A DNA stretch of 40,812 bases from Rhodocyclaceae bacterium (GCA_028687645.1 JAQTZQ010000014.1:1-40812); one strand, 5' to 3'; positions 26,280-36,492 are shown, numbered from the stretch's first letter. Made by a program: numbers and translations. The notes: a model not told the origin generated them from the letters alone.

Positions 26280-26918
26280 ATGGATAAATTTACCCGTCTC
26301 GAAGGTTTGGTAGCGCCGCTCGACCGCAATAACGTCGATACCGATGCGATCATTCCGAAGCAGTTTCTCAAATCGATCAAGCGTTCCGGTTTCGGCCCGA
26401 ACGCTTTTGACGAGTGGCGTTATATGGATATTGGCGAACCTGGTCAGGATGCGACCAACCGTCCGAAAAATCCGAATTTCGTCCTTAATCAGCCACGCTA
26501 TCAAGGTGCCGAGGTATTGCTAACCCGCGCCAACTTCGGCTGCGGCAGTTCGCGCGAACATGCCCCGTGGGCGCTGCTCGATTTTGGTTTCAAGGCGATC
26601 ATTGCCGAATCCTTTGCCGATATTTTCTTCAACAACTGCTACAAGAACGGTATCGTTCCCATCGTTTTGCCGGCGGTCGAAATTGAGGCTTTGTTCAAGC
26701 AGGTCGAGGCAACGCCGGGTTACAAGCTGGTGGTTGATTTGCAGGCGCAAGCCGTGATTCGCCCGGATGGCTACGGGATTCCCTTCCAGATCGACGCTTT
26801 TCGCAAGGAATGTCTGATCAATGGCTGGGATGATATCGGCCTGACCTTGCGCCACGCCGAGAAAATTCGTGAATTTGAGGAAAAGCGTCGCATCAATCAG
26901 CCCTGGCTGTTTTCGTAA
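26280..26918 (+). CDS. leuD: 3-isopropylmalate dehydratase small subunit
   Basis: This 212-residue swivel-domain subunit partners LeuC. Characteristic segments are [20 protein letters not shown] at the start, the substrate-specificity region [13 protein letters not shown] and [14 protein letters not shown]. Length agrees with bacterial LeuD (about 200-215). It lies between leuC and leuB with gaps of 9 and 12 bases. Confidence 0.97.
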   Translation: MDKFTRLEGLVAPLDRNNVDTDAIIPKQFLKSIKRSGFGPNAFDEWRYMDIGEPGQDATNRPKNPNFVLNQPRYQGAEVLLTRANFGCGSSREHAPWALLDFGFKAIIAESFADIFFNNCYKNGIVPIVLPAVEIEALFKQVEATPGYKLVVDLQAQAVIRPDGYGIPFQIDAFRKECLINGWDDIGLTLRHAEKIREFEEKRRINQPWLFS

Positions 26919-26930
26919 CAAGGAAGAATT

Positions 26931-27983
26931 ATGAAAATTTGTGTTCTGCCGGGTGACGGCATCGGTCCTGAAATTACGGCACAAGCCGTGCGTGTACTGA
27001 ATTCTCTCGATCTCAAATTCGAGATGGAAGAGGCTTTACTGGGCGGCGGTGCAGTCGATGCGACTGGCAACCCCTATCCCGAAGCGACGCAAAAGCTGGC
27101 CCGCGAAGCTGACGCCATTCTGCTCGGCGCCGTTGGTGGCCCGCAATGGGATACCCTGCCACGCGAAAAACGCCCGGAACGTGGCCTGCTGGGTATCCGC
27201 AAGGATCTCAACCTGTTCGCCAATTTGCGCCCGGCCATTCTTTACCCCGAGTTGGCCAATGCCTCAACGCTGAAGCCTGAAGTCGTTGCCGGCATGGATC
27301 TGCTGATCATCCGCGAACTGACCGGTGACATTTATTTCGGCCAGCCGCGTGGCATTCGCGAGGAAAACGGCGAGCGCGTCGGTTTCAATACGATGGTTTA
27401 TAGCGAATCTGAAATCCGCCGCATCGGCCGCGTCGCTTTTGAAGCGGCACGCAAGCGCGACAAGCGCCTGTGTTCGGTCGACAAGATGAACGTGCTGGAA
27501 TGTACCCAGCTTTGGCGCGATGTGATGATCGAGGTGTCCAAGGATTACCCGGATGTCGAGTTATCGCACATGTTGGTCGACAATGCAGCGATGCAGTTGC
27601 TCAAGGCACCCAAACAGTTTGACGTGATGGTTACCGGCAACATGTTCGGTGACATTCTTTCCGACGAAGCTTCGATGCTGACCGGCTCAATCGGGATGCT
27701 GCCTTCAGCCTCGCTGGATGAAAACCAGAAAGGTTTGTACGAGCCATCGCATGGTTCGGCCCCAGATATCGCCGGTAAGGGTATTGCGAATCCGCTGGCA
27801 ACCATTTTGTCCGCCGCGATGATGCTGCGCTACACTTTTGGTCTGGAAGAGCAGGCACTGCGTATCGAAAATGCGGTCAAAAAGGTGTTGGCACAGGGTT
27901 ATCGTACTGGCGACATCTACGAGCGCGGTACAAACAAAGTTGGCACCAAGGAAATGGGCGACGCCGTGCTGGCGGCGCTGTAA
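26931..27983 (+). CDS. leuB: 3-isopropylmalate dehydrogenase
   Basis: This 350-residue NAD-dependent enzyme oxidatively decarboxylates 3-isopropylmalate in leucine synthesis. Motifs include PGDGIGPEI at the start, the substrate-binding [11 protein letters not shown] and [14 protein letters not shown], the metal-binding [19 protein letters not shown] and the NAD-binding [14 protein letters not shown]. It has AAGGAAG as ribosome site. asd follows after 27 bases. Confidence 0.97.
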   Translation: MKICVLPGDGIGPEITAQAVRVLNSLDLKFEMEEALLGGGAVDATGNPYPEATQKLAREADAILLGAVGGPQWDTLPREKRPERGLLGIRKDLNLFANLRPAILYPELANASTLKPEVVAGMDLLIIRELTGDIYFGQPRGIREENGERVGFNTMVYSESEIRRIGRVAFEAARKRDKRLCSVDKMNVLECTQLWRDVMIEVSKDYPDVELSHMLVDNAAMQLLKAPKQFDVMVTGNMFGDILSDEASMLTGSIGMLPSASLDENQKGLYEPSHGSAPDIAGKGIANPLATILSAAMMLRYTFGLEEQALRIENAVKKVLAQGYRTGDIYERGTNKVGTKEMGDAVLAAL

Positions 27984-28010
27984 AAAAGAATCTGAACGGA
28001 GAGTGATGTT

Positions 28011-29144
28011 ATGAAAAAAGTCGGTCTGGTTGGTTGGCGCGGGATGGTCGGTTCTGTCCTCATGCAACGCATGGTGGAAGAGGGGGATTTTGCCTTTATC
28101 GATCCCGTTTATTTTTCAACGTCCGCTGCCGGCGGCAAGGCGCCGATTCTGGGCGGCAAAGAAGCTTCCCTGCCCTTGCAGGACGCTTCTTCGGTCGACG
28201 CGCTAAAGCAGTGCGAGATCATCATCACCTGTCAGGGTGGTGACTACACCAAGGAAGTCTTTCCCAAGCTGCGTGCGGCGGGCTGGAATGGCCACTGGAT
28301 TGATGCGGCATCTGCATTGCGCATGGCCGATGATGCGGTGATCGTGCTCGACCCGGTCAACATGAACGTGATCAAGGATTCGCTGGCCAAGGGCGGCAAG
28401 AACTGGATCGGCGGCAACTGCACGGTTTCGCTGATGCTGATGGGTCTCGGTGGCTTGTTCCAGAACGACCTGATTGAATGGGCGTCGTCCATGACTTATC
28501 AGGCCGCTTCCGGCGCAGGTGCACAAAATATGCGTGAACTGATTTCGCAGATGGGTGCCATCCACTCCTCCGTTGCTGATCTGCTGGCTGATCCGGCTTC
28601 CGCCATTCTCGACATTGACCGCAAGGTGGCCGAGACGATTCGCTCCGATGCTTTCCCGAAGAAAAATTTCCGCAACACCCCGCTCGCCGGTTCACTGATT
28701 CCGTGGATCGACGTGCCGGTAGAAGGCGGTCAGTCCAAGGAGGAGTGGAAGGGCGGTGCCGAGTGCAACAAGATTCTCGGCCGTCCGGCATTCCGTTCGC
28801 CGGGTTCGATCCCGATTGATGGTCTGTGCGTGCGTATCGGCGCGATGCGTTGCCATAGCCAGGCACTGACTATCAAGTTGAAGAAGGATGTCCCGCTCGA
28901 CGAAATCAGCGACATGCTGGCCAAGGCCAATCCGTGGGCCAAGGTTGTGCCGAATGACCGTGAAATCTCCGAGCGCGAACTGACGCCAGCAGCTGTCACC
29001 GGCACGTTGACCGTCCCGGTTGGTCGTCTGCACAAGATGGCGATGGGCCCGGAATATCTGGCGGCCTTTACCTGCGGTGATCAGTTGTTGTGGGGGGCTG
29101 CCGAGCCCTTGCGTCGTATGTTGCGCATCCTGCTTGACAAATAA
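28011..29144 (+). CDS. asd: Aspartate-semialdehyde dehydrogenase
   Basis: This 377-residue enzyme reduces aspartyl phosphate to aspartate semialdehyde, the branch point to lysine/diaminopimelate, threonine and methionine. It has the N-terminal NADP motif [14 protein letters not shown], the catalytic cysteine C137 in [12 protein letters not shown], and the later [15 protein letters not shown]. Length matches the proteobacterial form (E. coli 367). The ATG has GGAGAG eight to nine bases upstream. A strong terminator directly follows, so it is the last gene of the leuCDB-asd unit. Confidence 0.97.
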   Translation: MKKVGLVGWRGMVGSVLMQRMVEEGDFAFIDPVYFSTSAAGGKAPILGGKEASLPLQDASSVDALKQCEIIITCQGGDYTKEVFPKLRAAGWNGHWIDAASALRMADDAVIVLDPVNMNVIKDSLAKGGKNWIGGNCTVSLMLMGLGGLFQNDLIEWASSMTYQAASGAGAQNMRELISQMGAIHSSVADLLADPASAILDIDRKVAETIRSDAFPKKNFRNTPLAGSLIPWIDVPVEGGQSKEEWKGGAECNKILGRPAFRSPGSIPIDGLCVRIGAMRCHSQALTIKLKKDVPLDEISDMLAKANPWAKVVPNDREISERELTPAAVTGTLTVPVGRLHKMAMGPEYLAAFTCGDQLLWGAAEPLRRMLRILLDK

Positions 29145-29160
29145 ATAGGTGTTCTCAGTG

Positions 29161-29187
29161 AAAACGGGGCTTTAGCCCCGTTTTTTA
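29161..29187 (+). terminator. Rho-independent terminator after asd
   Basis: AAAACGGGGC, loop TTTA, GCCCCGTTTTTT forms a perfect GC-rich stem extended by A-T pairs and followed by a T-run. It begins 16 bases after the asd stop and separates the leucine/asd operon from fimV. The flanking A- and T-runs would also allow function in reverse. Confidence 0.9.
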
Positions 29188-29234
29188 TATGTGGGAATTA
29201 TGCCGAATTTTCCCAAATGAGAAGCAGGTTTAGC

Positions 29235-29263
29235 TTGCTTTGCTAAGTCCATGATGTTAATTT
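29235..29263 (+). promoter_or_regulatory. Candidate fimV promoter
   Basis: After the asd terminator, the remaining 108 bases before fimV are AT-rich. TTGCTT (29235-29240) and TAATTT (29258-29263) are spaced by 17 bases and fit a moderate sigma70 promoter, with transcription beginning about 25-30 bases before the GTG start. Short inverted repeats (AAGCA/TGCTT at 29222-29240) overlap the -35 box and could mark regulation. Confidence 0.35.
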
Positions 29264-29295
29264 AAAAGTCCCAAAGTCGACGCTCGGGTGGCGCC

Positions 29296-32200
29296 GTGAA
29301 AAATACGATGAAATCAAATTTTAAAAAATGCACCGTGGCGCTTGCCGTGGCGTCATGTCTTACCTTGACACCATGGATTGCTGAGGCAGCCGGGTTGGGG
29401 AGAATTACCGTGTTGTCCGGGCTTGGGCAGCCGTTGCGTGCGGAGCTTGAGGTCAATGCTTCGAGTGCCGAAACAACAGCGATGACGGCTCGGCTTGCTC
29501 CGCAAGAGGCGTTTCATCAGGCTGGTATCGATTATGCCTCGGCACTTCAGGACTTGCGTTTTTCGGTTGAAAAACGTCGTGGTGGTCAGGTCGTTATCAG
29601 GGTAAGTTCATCCAAGCCGGTGAACGAGCCATTCCTTGATTTTTTGGTCGAACTCAACTGGCCCGCAGGCCGGCTGGTTCGTGAATACACTTTTTTGCTT
29701 GACCCGCCGGAGATTGCCGCCAAGTCGGCGACACGGATGGTCAATACAGCGGATGCCAAAGTGGTTCAAACGATACCTGGAGGTGGCAATGACGCTGCGT
29801 CGCGTCGAGAACCTCCACCCGTGTCAGCACCCCGGCCGCTAGCACAAAATCAGACTAAGTCGTTGTCTGGTGGTGATACTCACTTGGTCCAAAGTGGCGA
29901 GACGCTGCGCAAAATTGCGCTTGAGACCATGCCCGAGGGGGTGTCGCTTGAGCAGATGTTGGTCGGCTTGTACAACAGTAATCCGGAAGCTTTCATTGGC
30001 AAAAATATCAACCGATTGAAAGCCGGTGTAATTCTTGATATCCCTGACCGGGCAACAGTCTCGGCTGTGCCGCAGTCTGAAGCACGCAAGATTTATGTCG
30101 CACAAGCCAACGACTGGAATGCCTATCGTCAGAGACTGGCGAGTGTCGCCGCTCAAGGGCCAGCCAAGCAAGATAGTGGAGGACAGTCCTCTTCTGGCAA
30201 AATTGCGCCCAAGGTTGAGGAGAAGACGACGCCCCTTGATCTGTCCAAGGATCAGGTGAAAGTTTCCCGTACTGAACTGGCTTCCCAGACCAAGACTTCA
30301 GCTGCGGTGGCTGAGAACAACATAGCTAAAGAAAAGGGACTGAAAGACGCGCAGGATCGACTGGCTCAACTGGAAAAAAACGTTAGCGACTTACAAAAAC
30401 TGCTTGAAGCAAAAAATCAAAAGTTGGCTGAGTTACAAAATCAAGCCGATCCGAAGAAGGAAGGCCTTAAGCCGGCCGCAGTGCCTATTGTTGCTTCCAC
30501 GGCAGCGATTGAGGTTGAGAAGCCTGTTGAGGCAACTAAACCACCCGTTGAAGCACCACTTCCAGAGCCAACGAAGGTTGTCGAGCCTCCTCCCAAGCCA
30601 ATAGAAGCGGTCAAGCCGCCGGAGCCACCCAAAAAAGTTGAGCTGCCTCAATCTGAGCCAGAGCCCGAGCCAGGTTTTGTCGACGAATTGCTCGATGATC
30701 CGCTTCCATTGGCAGGCGGTGCTGCGATCCTTGCTTTGTTGGGTGGGTATTTCTTTGCCAAGCGGCGGCGTCAAAATGCGCCAGCGGAGACCACTGCGGC
30801 GCCAGGGCCATCAAGCTTGGGACCGAATTCAGTATTTCGCATGACCGGCGGGCAGAGTGTCGATACTGGCAACACACCGCCGCAAACGGGTGATTTTAGT
30901 CAGACTGGCCCCGGCACCATCGATACCGATGAGGTTGATCCGGTTGCAGAGGCGGATGTTTACATGGCCTATGGTCGTGATGCGCAAGCGGAAGAGATTC
31001 TGATTGAGGCTTTGCAGAAGGATCCGCAAAGAACCGCCATTCACGCCAAGTTGCTGGAGATTTACGCCAACCGCAAGAGCTTGAAGCAATTTGAAACATT
31101 GGCCAGTGAGTTGTACGGACAAACGGGCGGCCATGGTTCCGAATGGGCCAAGGTGGCTGCACTTGGGGCTGGGCTCGATCCTCAAAATCCTTTGTATTCA
31201 TCTGCTCACGGTACGAGCCCGGCGGCCTTTGATGCCGATGCGACAATGATTGTTTCGCCTGATACCGTCAAGTCCACGCTGGCAGTTTCAGCCGGCCTGC
31301 TGGCACAGGCAGCGGTTGCCGAACCCTCGGTTGATGACACTTTTGTCGGACAGGCGCCGGAACCTGATTTGGCGGACGATGCTTTGCTAATGCAGTTTTC
31401 GGGAGAGCCTGATATTCCGCTCGATGTGCCTGTAGAGCCCACGGTTGCGGTCGACGACGTAATGAGCCTGGATTTTGATCTGGGCTCAACCAATGTCGAG
31501 CCTGATCGTCCGCAGGTTCTTGATCCTCAGTCTGAACCCGAGTTCGTCAGAACGATTGCTACCGCTGATTCCAACGCTCTGGATTTCGATCTGGGCATGG
31601 ATTCCGAACCTTCACCAGAAGAAATGGCGAACGAGCCGCTTCCTCAGTCTCTGGATCAACTGGATAGCGAAATTATCGATTTTGATATTGGTGCGGCAAC
31701 CAGCGTGGGTGCTGAATCCTTGGAGCCGGACTCGACCGCTAGCCCTGATTTCTCTCCCGCCGGGACCTTGGTCATGCCAGGTCTGGATAGCTTGACCAGT
31801 ACGTTTGTGGGCAACGAAACGTCGGTGTCCAGTGAGGACATGCTTGATTTTCAGACGCCCTCTGAGCCCGATATGTTGGCTGAGCCTGAAATGGCACCAT
31901 TGGTTGATTTTGATCTGGCGACAGAGGCCGATCCCTCATCCGCCACCGTAGTGAATCCAGATGCATTACGCATGGTGATGGATGAGCCATTTGAGACATC
32001 TGTTCAGCAGCCGCCATCTGAACCGATGGTGGATGAGGATGAATCGCTGGAGTTTGACGTCAGTCTTACTGACTCTGCCGTGCTGGGTGGGCTGATGGCG
32101 ACACCAAGTTACGATATCGGGTCGATCAATCTTGATTTGTCAGCAGATGAGCCGGTAGAGTCGACTGCCACTGAGCCTCCTGCATTTGAAATCAACGAGC

Positions 32201-32421
32201 CAGCCCCTATTTCTGAGGCACTTCCGGATATGGCGCCGCCGGCATCTGAGTTTTCTGATGCTCTGCGTGAGGAGGTCAGCACCAAGTTGGATCTTGCCAA
32301 GGCCTATGAGGAAATGGGCGACCTTGAAGGCGCGCGAGAATTGCTCCTGGAGGTTCAGCACGAAGGTCCGCTGGATCTGGTCGAGCAGGCCCGAGAGATT
32401 TTGGGGCGCATAGGCGAGTAG
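29296..32421 (+). CDS. fimV: FimV/HubP-family polar landmark protein
   Basis: This 1041-residue inner-membrane protein marks cell poles and supports type IV pilus assembly and twitching in relatives. A signal peptide ends near residue 31 (IAEA/AGLG). A FimV N-terminal domain (about 32-140) contains GRITVLSGLGQPLRAEL. A LysM peptidoglycan-binding domain lies at about 195-265, followed by a coiled coil (about 345-385), a proline-rich spacer and one transmembrane helix (about 470-492). The long acidic cytoplasmic part has at least four DFDhG-like motifs and ends in the TPR-like FimV C-terminal domain (DLAKAYEEMGDLEGARELL). The GTG start has GGGTGG upstream; an in-frame ATG at 29308 is an alternative. 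The asd-fimV-truA order is common in proteobacteria. Confidence 0.93.
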   Translation: MKNTMKSNFKKCTVALAVASCLTLTPWIAEAAGLGRITVLSGLGQPLRAELEVNASSAETTAMTARLAPQEAFHQAGIDYASALQDLRFSVEKRRGGQVVIRVSSSKPVNEPFLDFLVELNWPAGRLVREYTFLLDPPEIAAKSATRMVNTADAKVVQTIPGGGNDAASRREPPPVSAPRPLAQNQTKSLSGGDTHLVQSGETLRKIALETMPEGVSLEQMLVGLYNSNPEAFIGKNINRLKAGVILDIPDRATVSAVPQSEARKIYVAQANDWNAYRQRLASVAAQGPAKQDSGGQSSSGKIAPKVEEKTTPLDLSKDQVKVSRTELASQTKTSAAVAENNIAKEKGLKDAQDRLAQLEKNVSDLQKLLEAKNQKLAELQNQADPKKEGLKPAAVPIVASTAAIEVEKPVEATKPPVEAPLPEPTKVVEPPPKPIEAVKPPEPPKKVELPQSEPEPEPGFVDELLDDPLPLAGGAAILALLGGYFFAKRRRQNAPAETTAAPGPSSLGPNSVFRMTGGQSVDTGNTPPQTGDFSQTGPGTIDTDEVDPVAEADVYMAYGRDAQAEEILIEALQKDPQRTAIHAKLLEIYANRKSLKQFETLASELYGQTGGHGSEWAKVAALGAGLDPQNPLYSSAHGTSPAAFDADATMIVSPDTVKSTLAVSAGLLAQAAVAEPSVDDTFVGQAPEPDLADDALLMQFSGEPDIPLDVPVEPTVAVDDVMSLDFDLGSTNVEPDRPQVLDPQSEPEFVRTIATADSNALDFDLGMDSEPSPEEMANEPLPQSLDQLDSEIIDFDIGAATSVGAESLEPDSTASPDFSPAGTLVMPGLDSLTSTFVGNETSVSSEDMLDFQTPSEPDMLAEPEMAPLVDFDLATEADPSSATVVNPDALRMVMDEPFETSVQQPPSEPMVDEDESLEFDVSLTDSAVLGGLMATPSYDIGSINLDLSADEPVESTATEPPAFEINEPAPISEALPDMAPPASEFSDALREEVSTKLDLAKAYEEMGDLEGARELLLEVQHEGPLDLVEQAREILGRIGE

Positions 32422-32443
32422 AATCCGGGTTCGCAAACGCCGC

Positions 32444-32475
32444 ATGGCCCCCAGCGTGGGGCCATGTGCTTTTTC
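32444..32475 (+). terminator. Hairpin after fimV, probable (partial) terminator
   Basis: ATGGCCCC (32444-32451) pairs perfectly with GGGGCCAT (32458-32465) around a 6-base loop. Four bases later comes TTTTT. The offset T-run suggests incomplete termination, or attenuation between fimV and the downstream biosynthetic genes. The hairpin also touches the most upstream possible start (GTG 32466) of the next gene. Confidence 0.6.
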
Positions 32476-33098
32476 AGAGGGGCCAATTCCAATTGCATCC
32501 CACTACCGTTCTGATTGCTTGGTTGTCCGTTGTTGTGGTCGTCCAGTTTGTTGGCTACCCCCTGATTTTTGTTGTTATGTTACTGATTATCCTGTTCGCC
32601 ACGAAGACTTTGCCACACTGGTGGCGGTATGTTCATCGTTCTCGCTGGCTATTGCTCGGTGTGTGGTTGGTTCTGGCTTATGGATTGCCTGGGGATGCTC
32701 TGTTTGACTTGGTGTGGATGCCAACATGGCAAGGTGTCGATGCCGGAAATCTTCAAGCGGTGCGTTTGGTCATCATTCTGGGCTGCCTGGGTTGGCTGTT
32801 TTCGCATCTGGGACGGGATGGTTTAGTCGTTGCTTTATGGGGGCTGTTGCAACCGCTGGCAAGGCTGGGGCTGGATAGGGAGCGCTTGGTAGTTCGCTTG
32901 TCGCTGGTGCTGGATCAACTGAATACGCCCCAGGAAAAAGGCGCCTGGCGGAAGATGCTGGGTGATGTTGCGCCGCATCCTGCGCCGCTTTTGGGGCAGG
33001 AAATGTTAGAGATACGAGTGCCCAAATGGCGGCCTTTTGACACGTTGACCGTAATATTGCTCTGTTTCGCCCTCTTGGCAGCGGGGAGCATGCGATGA
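32466..33098 (+). CDS. Hypothetical inner-membrane protein between fimV and truA
   Basis: This protein of about 210 residues has several hydrophobic segments: about 18-45, 60-75, 100-118 and a final one at 193-208. It resembles membrane proteins of unknown function with a role like the CbiQ/energy-coupling transmembrane type only in hydropathy, so I assign no function. The start is uncertain. GTG at 32466 lies at the edge of the fimV hairpin. TTG at 32493, preceded by AGAGGGG, is a plausible alternative giving 201 residues. The stop overlaps truA by four bases. The position between fimV and truA recurs in my memory of betaproteobacterial genomes, but I cannot confirm it here. Confidence 0.75.
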   Translation: MLFQRGQFQLHPTTVLIAWLSVVVVVQFVGYPLIFVVMLLIILFATKTLPHWWRYVHRSRWLLLGVWLVLAYGLPGDALFDLVWMPTWQGVDAGNLQAVRLVIILGCLGWLFSHLGRDGLVVALWGLLQPLARLGLDRERLVVRLSLVLDQLNTPQEKGAWRKMLGDVAPHPAPLLGQEMLEIRVPKWRPFDTLTVILLCFALLAAGSMR

Positions 33099-33883
33099 GG
33101 TTTGTGCTGGGTCTCGAATATTGCGGTACGGGCTTTCACGGTTGGCAAAGTCAACCGCAAGGTCAAACAGTACAGGACGAACTGGAACTGGCGCTGCAGA
33201 AAATTGCTGGGGAGGCGATCGGCGTTATGTGTGCCGGGCGTACCGATGCCGGCGTCCATGCGACACAGCAGGTGGTGCATTTTGAAACGACCGTTGAGCG
33301 GCCATCGAGCGCTTGGGTGCGTGGGGTCAATGCGCATTTGCCGGAGGGTATTGCGGTGCGCTGGGCGCAGCCGGTGAGCGATGAGTTTCATGCTCGTTTC
33401 AGTGCGCGCGGTCGTCGTTATCGTTATCTGTTGATCAACCGGGCGCAGCGCCCGGGGCTATGGCAGGGGCGAGTGGGCTGGTTTCATTGGCCGCTTGATC
33501 TTGAACTGATGCAGCAGGCGGCTAGCAAGTTGCTCGGCGAGCACGATTTTTCGGCTTTTCGGGCCGCTAACTGTCAGGCCAAATCGCCGATTAAAAACCT
33601 GTGGCGAGCCGATGTCCATCAGCGCGGCAATCTGATTGTTTTTGATTTTGAGGCGGGCGCTTTTTTGCATCACATGGTGCGTAATCTGGTCGGCACGCTG
33701 GTCTATATCGGCAAAGGCACTCAGCCGCCGGAATGGATCGATACCCTGTTGTTGACCAAGGACAGAACGCTGGCGGCGCCCACGTTTTCACCCGATGGCC
33801 TCTACTTTCGTGGGCCGATCTACGAACCGCAGTGGAATTTACCGATGCAAGATGATGATTTTCTGGATGGGGTGTTGGGTTGA
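33095..33883 (+). CDS. truA: tRNA pseudouridine(38-40) synthase
   Basis: This 262-residue enzyme isomerises uridines 38-40 in the tRNA anticodon arm. The N-terminal GTGFHGWQSQP and the catalytic aspartate D51 in AGRTDAGVHA identify TruA. Later conserved segments are RYRYLLINR, HDFSAFRAANCQ and FLHHMVRNLVGTL. Length is normal. It overlaps the upstream membrane-protein gene by four bases (ATGA) and the trpF start by four bases (TTGA). Confidence 0.97.
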   Translation: MRFVLGLEYCGTGFHGWQSQPQGQTVQDELELALQKIAGEAIGVMCAGRTDAGVHATQQVVHFETTVERPSSAWVRGVNAHLPEGIAVRWAQPVSDEFHARFSARGRRYRYLLINRAQRPGLWQGRVGWFHWPLDLELMQQAASKLLGEHDFSAFRAANCQAKSPIKNLWRADVHQRGNLIVFDFEAGAFLHHMVRNLVGTLVYIGKGTQPPEWIDTLLLTKDRTLAAPTFSPDGLYFRGPIYEPQWNLPMQDDDFLDGVLG

Positions 33884-34500
33884 GAATCAAAATTTGTGGC
33901 CTGACCCGCGAAGAGGATGTCGATGCGGCTGTCGCTTCCGGTGCCGATGCGATTGGTTTTGTCTTCTATCCACCGAGCCCGCGTTATGTGACACTGCAAC
34001 GAGCCGCTGAATTGGCCAAGTGCATTCCGCCGTTTGTTGATGTTGTCGGGCTGTTCGTCAATGAATCACCCGAAACGGTGCGGACGATCTGCGCGGAGGT
34101 GCCGATCAACATATTGCAGTTTCATGGCGATGAAGATGCCGCCTATTGCCGTCAGTTTGCTCGCCCCTATCTGCGGGCGGCACGGGTGAGGCCGGAACTC
34201 GATCTGTTAGAATTCGCCCGCTCGTTTCCCGATGCCCGAGGATTGTTGCTCGATGCCTTTGTTGAGGGTTATGGTGGCGGTGGTCATGTCTTTGACTGGA
34301 CGCTGATTCCGCCCAATCTGCCTGGATTTTTGGTGCTTTCCGGCGGGTTGACCGTAACAAATGTGGGTGCAGCCATCGAACGTGTGCGACCGGCGGCGGT
34401 CGACGTCTCTTCCGGTGTCGAAATGAGCAAGGGCATCAAGGATCATTCAAAAATCGCTGCCTTCGTGGCGGCTGTACGGAAAGCGCATGGATCAATATAA
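33880..34500 (+). CDS. trpF: Phosphoribosylanthranilate isomerase
   Basis: This 206-residue TIM-barrel enzyme catalyses the Amadori rearrangement in tryptophan synthesis. The N-terminus [12 protein letters not shown] carries the catalytic cysteine (C6), and [14 protein letters not shown] includes the catalytic aspartate. SGGLTVTNV and DVSSGVE bind the phosphate. The start is TTG within the truA stop (TTGA); no other initiator keeps the family N-terminus. The gene overlaps trpB by 14 bases. The product of trpF needs TrpC, which is not in this window. Confidence 0.95.
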   Translation: MRIKICGLTREEDVDAAVASGADAIGFVFYPPSPRYVTLQRAAELAKCIPPFVDVVGLFVNESPETVRTICAEVPINILQFHGDEDAAYCRQFARPYLRAARVRPELDLLEFARSFPDARGLLLDAFVEGYGGGGHVFDWTLIPPNLPGFLVLSGGLTVTNVGAAIERVRPAAVDVSSGVEMSKGIKDHSKIAAFVAAVRKAHGSI

Positions 34501-35686
34501 CTTCCCCGACGCCAAAGGCCATTTTGGCCCCTACGGTGGTGTCTTTGTCGCCGAAACGCTGTTTGGCGCGCTGGATGAACTCAAGGCAGCCTATGCCGCC
34601 GCGCAGCAGGACAAGGCATTCCGCGCCGAATACGAATACGAACTCAAACATTTCGTCGGTCGCCCGTCGCCGATTTACCACGCCAAACGCTGGTCGGAAA
34701 TGCTCGGCGGGGCGCAGATTTATTTGAAGCGTGAAGACCTGAACCATACCGGCGCCCATAAGGTGAATAACTGCATCGGTCAGGCTATGCTCGCCAAACG
34801 CATGGGCAAGCCGCGCGTCATCGCCGAAACTGGTGCTGGCCAGCACGGCGTTGCGACCGCCACGGTTGCGGCGCGTTACGGTATGGAATGTGTGGTTTAC
34901 ATGGGCAGCGAAGACGTCAAGCGTCAGGCCGCCAATGTTTATCGCATGAAACTGCTGGGTGCCACCGTTGTTCCGGTTGAATCTGGCTCCAAGACGCTCA
35001 AGGACGCGCTCAATGAAGCGATGCGCGACTGGGTGACCAACATTCACAATACTTTTTACATCATCGGCACCGTGGCCGGCCCGCATCCTTATCCGATGAT
35101 GGTGCGTGATTTCCAGAAAATTATCGGCGAAGAATGCCTGGTTCAAATGCCGGAAATGACCGGACGTCAGCCGGATGCGGTGATTGCCTGCGTCGGTGGT
35201 GGCTCCAACGCGATGGGGATTTTTTATCCCTACATCAACATCGAAGGCGTGCGCCTGATTGGTGTTGAAGCAGCTGGTGACGGCATGGAAACCGGTCGCC
35301 ACTCCGCCTCGCTGACCGCTGGCGTGCCGGGCGTTTTGCATGGCAACCGCACTTATCTGCTGCAAGATGAAGACGGCCAAATCATCGAAACCCATTCCAT
35401 TTCTGCTGGCCTTGATTATCCGGGTGTCGGCCCGGAACATGCGTGGCTGAAGGACATTGGCCGTGCCGAATATGCCCCGGTGACGGATAGCGAAGCGCTG
35501 GCGGCCTTCCACACGCTGTGCCGTATAGAAGGCATCATTCCAGCCTTGGAGTCGAGTCATGCCTTGGCTTACGCCGCCAAAATCGCACCGAGTATGGATA
35601 AGGAACAAATCCTGCTGGTTAACCTCTCCGGTCGCGGCGATAAGGACATGCACACCGTTGCCGAAAAATCGGGGATTACCTTCTGA
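34487..35686 (+). CDS. trpB: Tryptophan synthase beta chain
   Basis: This 399-residue PLP enzyme joins indole and serine to form tryptophan. The PLP lysine is K92 in HTGAHKVNN. The phosphate loop GGGSNAMG, the [10 protein letters not shown] segment and the [16 protein letters not shown] region are typical. Its start lies 14 bases inside trpF, and its stop shares one base with the trpA start (TGATG), which suits equal synthesis of the two subunits. Confidence 0.98.
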   Translation: MDQYNFPDAKGHFGPYGGVFVAETLFGALDELKAAYAAAQQDKAFRAEYEYELKHFVGRPSPIYHAKRWSEMLGGAQIYLKREDLNHTGAHKVNNCIGQAMLAKRMGKPRVIAETGAGQHGVATATVAARYGMECVVYMGSEDVKRQAANVYRMKLLGATVVPVESGSKTLKDALNEAMRDWVTNIHNTFYIIGTVAGPHPYPMMVRDFQKIIGEECLVQMPEMTGRQPDAVIACVGGGSNAMGIFYPYINIEGVRLIGVEAAGDGMETGRHSASLTAGVPGVLHGNRTYLLQDEDGQIIETHSISAGLDYPGVGPEHAWLKDIGRAEYAPVTDSEALAAFHTLCRIEGIIPALESSHALAYAAKIAPSMDKEQILLVNLSGRGDKDMHTVAEKSGITF

Positions 35687-36492
35687 TGTCACGCATTAAA
35701 ACTACGTTTGATCGCCTTGCCAGCGAAGGTCGCAAGGCGCTGATTCCTTTCATTACCGCCGGCGATCCCGATGTTGCGCTGACCTTGCCGTTGATGCACA
35801 CCCTGGTTGAGGCCGGGGCGGACATCATTGAGCTAGGCGTGCCATTTTCTGATCCGATGGCCGATGGCCCGACCATTCAACGCGCTTCCGAGCGCGCTTT
35901 GGCCAAGGGCATGACCTTGCGCAAAGTGCTTGAGCTTGTTGTTGCATTCCGTGCCAGCAATGCTGAAACGCCGATTGTCCTGATGGGCTACGCCAACCCG
36001 ATAGAAGCCATGGGTCTCGAAAAATTTGCCGCTGCTGCGGCCAAGGCCGGGGTTGATGGCGTGCTGGTGGTCGATTATCCGCCCGAAGAAGCGGCGGCTT
36101 TTGGTGCGGCAATGAAATCGCAGGGCATGGATCCAATTTTCCTGCTCGCCCCGACGTCGACCGCAGCACGCATAACTCAGGTTGCAGAGGTCGCCAGCGG
36201 CTATGTCTATTACGTTTCATTGGCGGGGGTGACCGGCTCTGGTGCGCTGAATATCGAGGCGGTAGCCGAGCGTTTGCCGCTTATTCGCGAAAAAACCGGT
36301 TTGCCGGTCGGCGTTGGTTTTGGTATTCGTGATGCGGCGACCGCCGCACGCATCGCCGGCATTGCTGATGCTGTTGTTGTCGGTAGTCGCATTATTGAAG
36401 AAATTGAAAAATCCACGGCTGAGACGGCTTGTGCCAACGTCAAGGTATTGGTGGCAGGTATTCGTCGTGGTGTTGATGAGGTAAAAAGATGA
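35686..36492 (+). CDS. trpA: Tryptophan synthase alpha chain
   Basis: This 268-residue TIM barrel cleaves indole-3-glycerol phosphate and channels indole to TrpB. The catalytic pair lies in [15 protein letters not shown] (Glu of IELG, Asp of MADGP). FITAGDP, LAPTS and VGFGIRD are also present. It overlaps accD by four bases (ATGA), tying tryptophan and fatty-acid genes into one transcript as in many Gram-negative bacteria. Confidence 0.98.
   Translation: MSRIKTTFDRLASEGRKALIPFITAGDPDVALTLPLMHTLVEAGADIIELGVPFSDPMADGPTIQRASERALAKGMTLRKVLELVVAFRASNAETPIVLMGYANPIEAMGLEKFAAAAAKAGVDGVLVVDYPPEEAAAFGAAMKSQGMDPIFLLAPTSTAARITQVAEVASGYVYYVSLAGVTGSGALNIEAVAERLPLIREKTGLPVGVGFGIRDAATAARIAGIADAVVVGSRIIEEIEKSTAETACANVKVLVAGIRRGVDEVKR

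Noticed and set aside
34436-35692. 418-residue open frame on the minus strand covering trpB
   Set aside because: It lies exactly antisense to a certain gene, has no recognisable domain or ribosome site, and its sequence is rich in residues typical of shadow frames (His, Asn, Arg).
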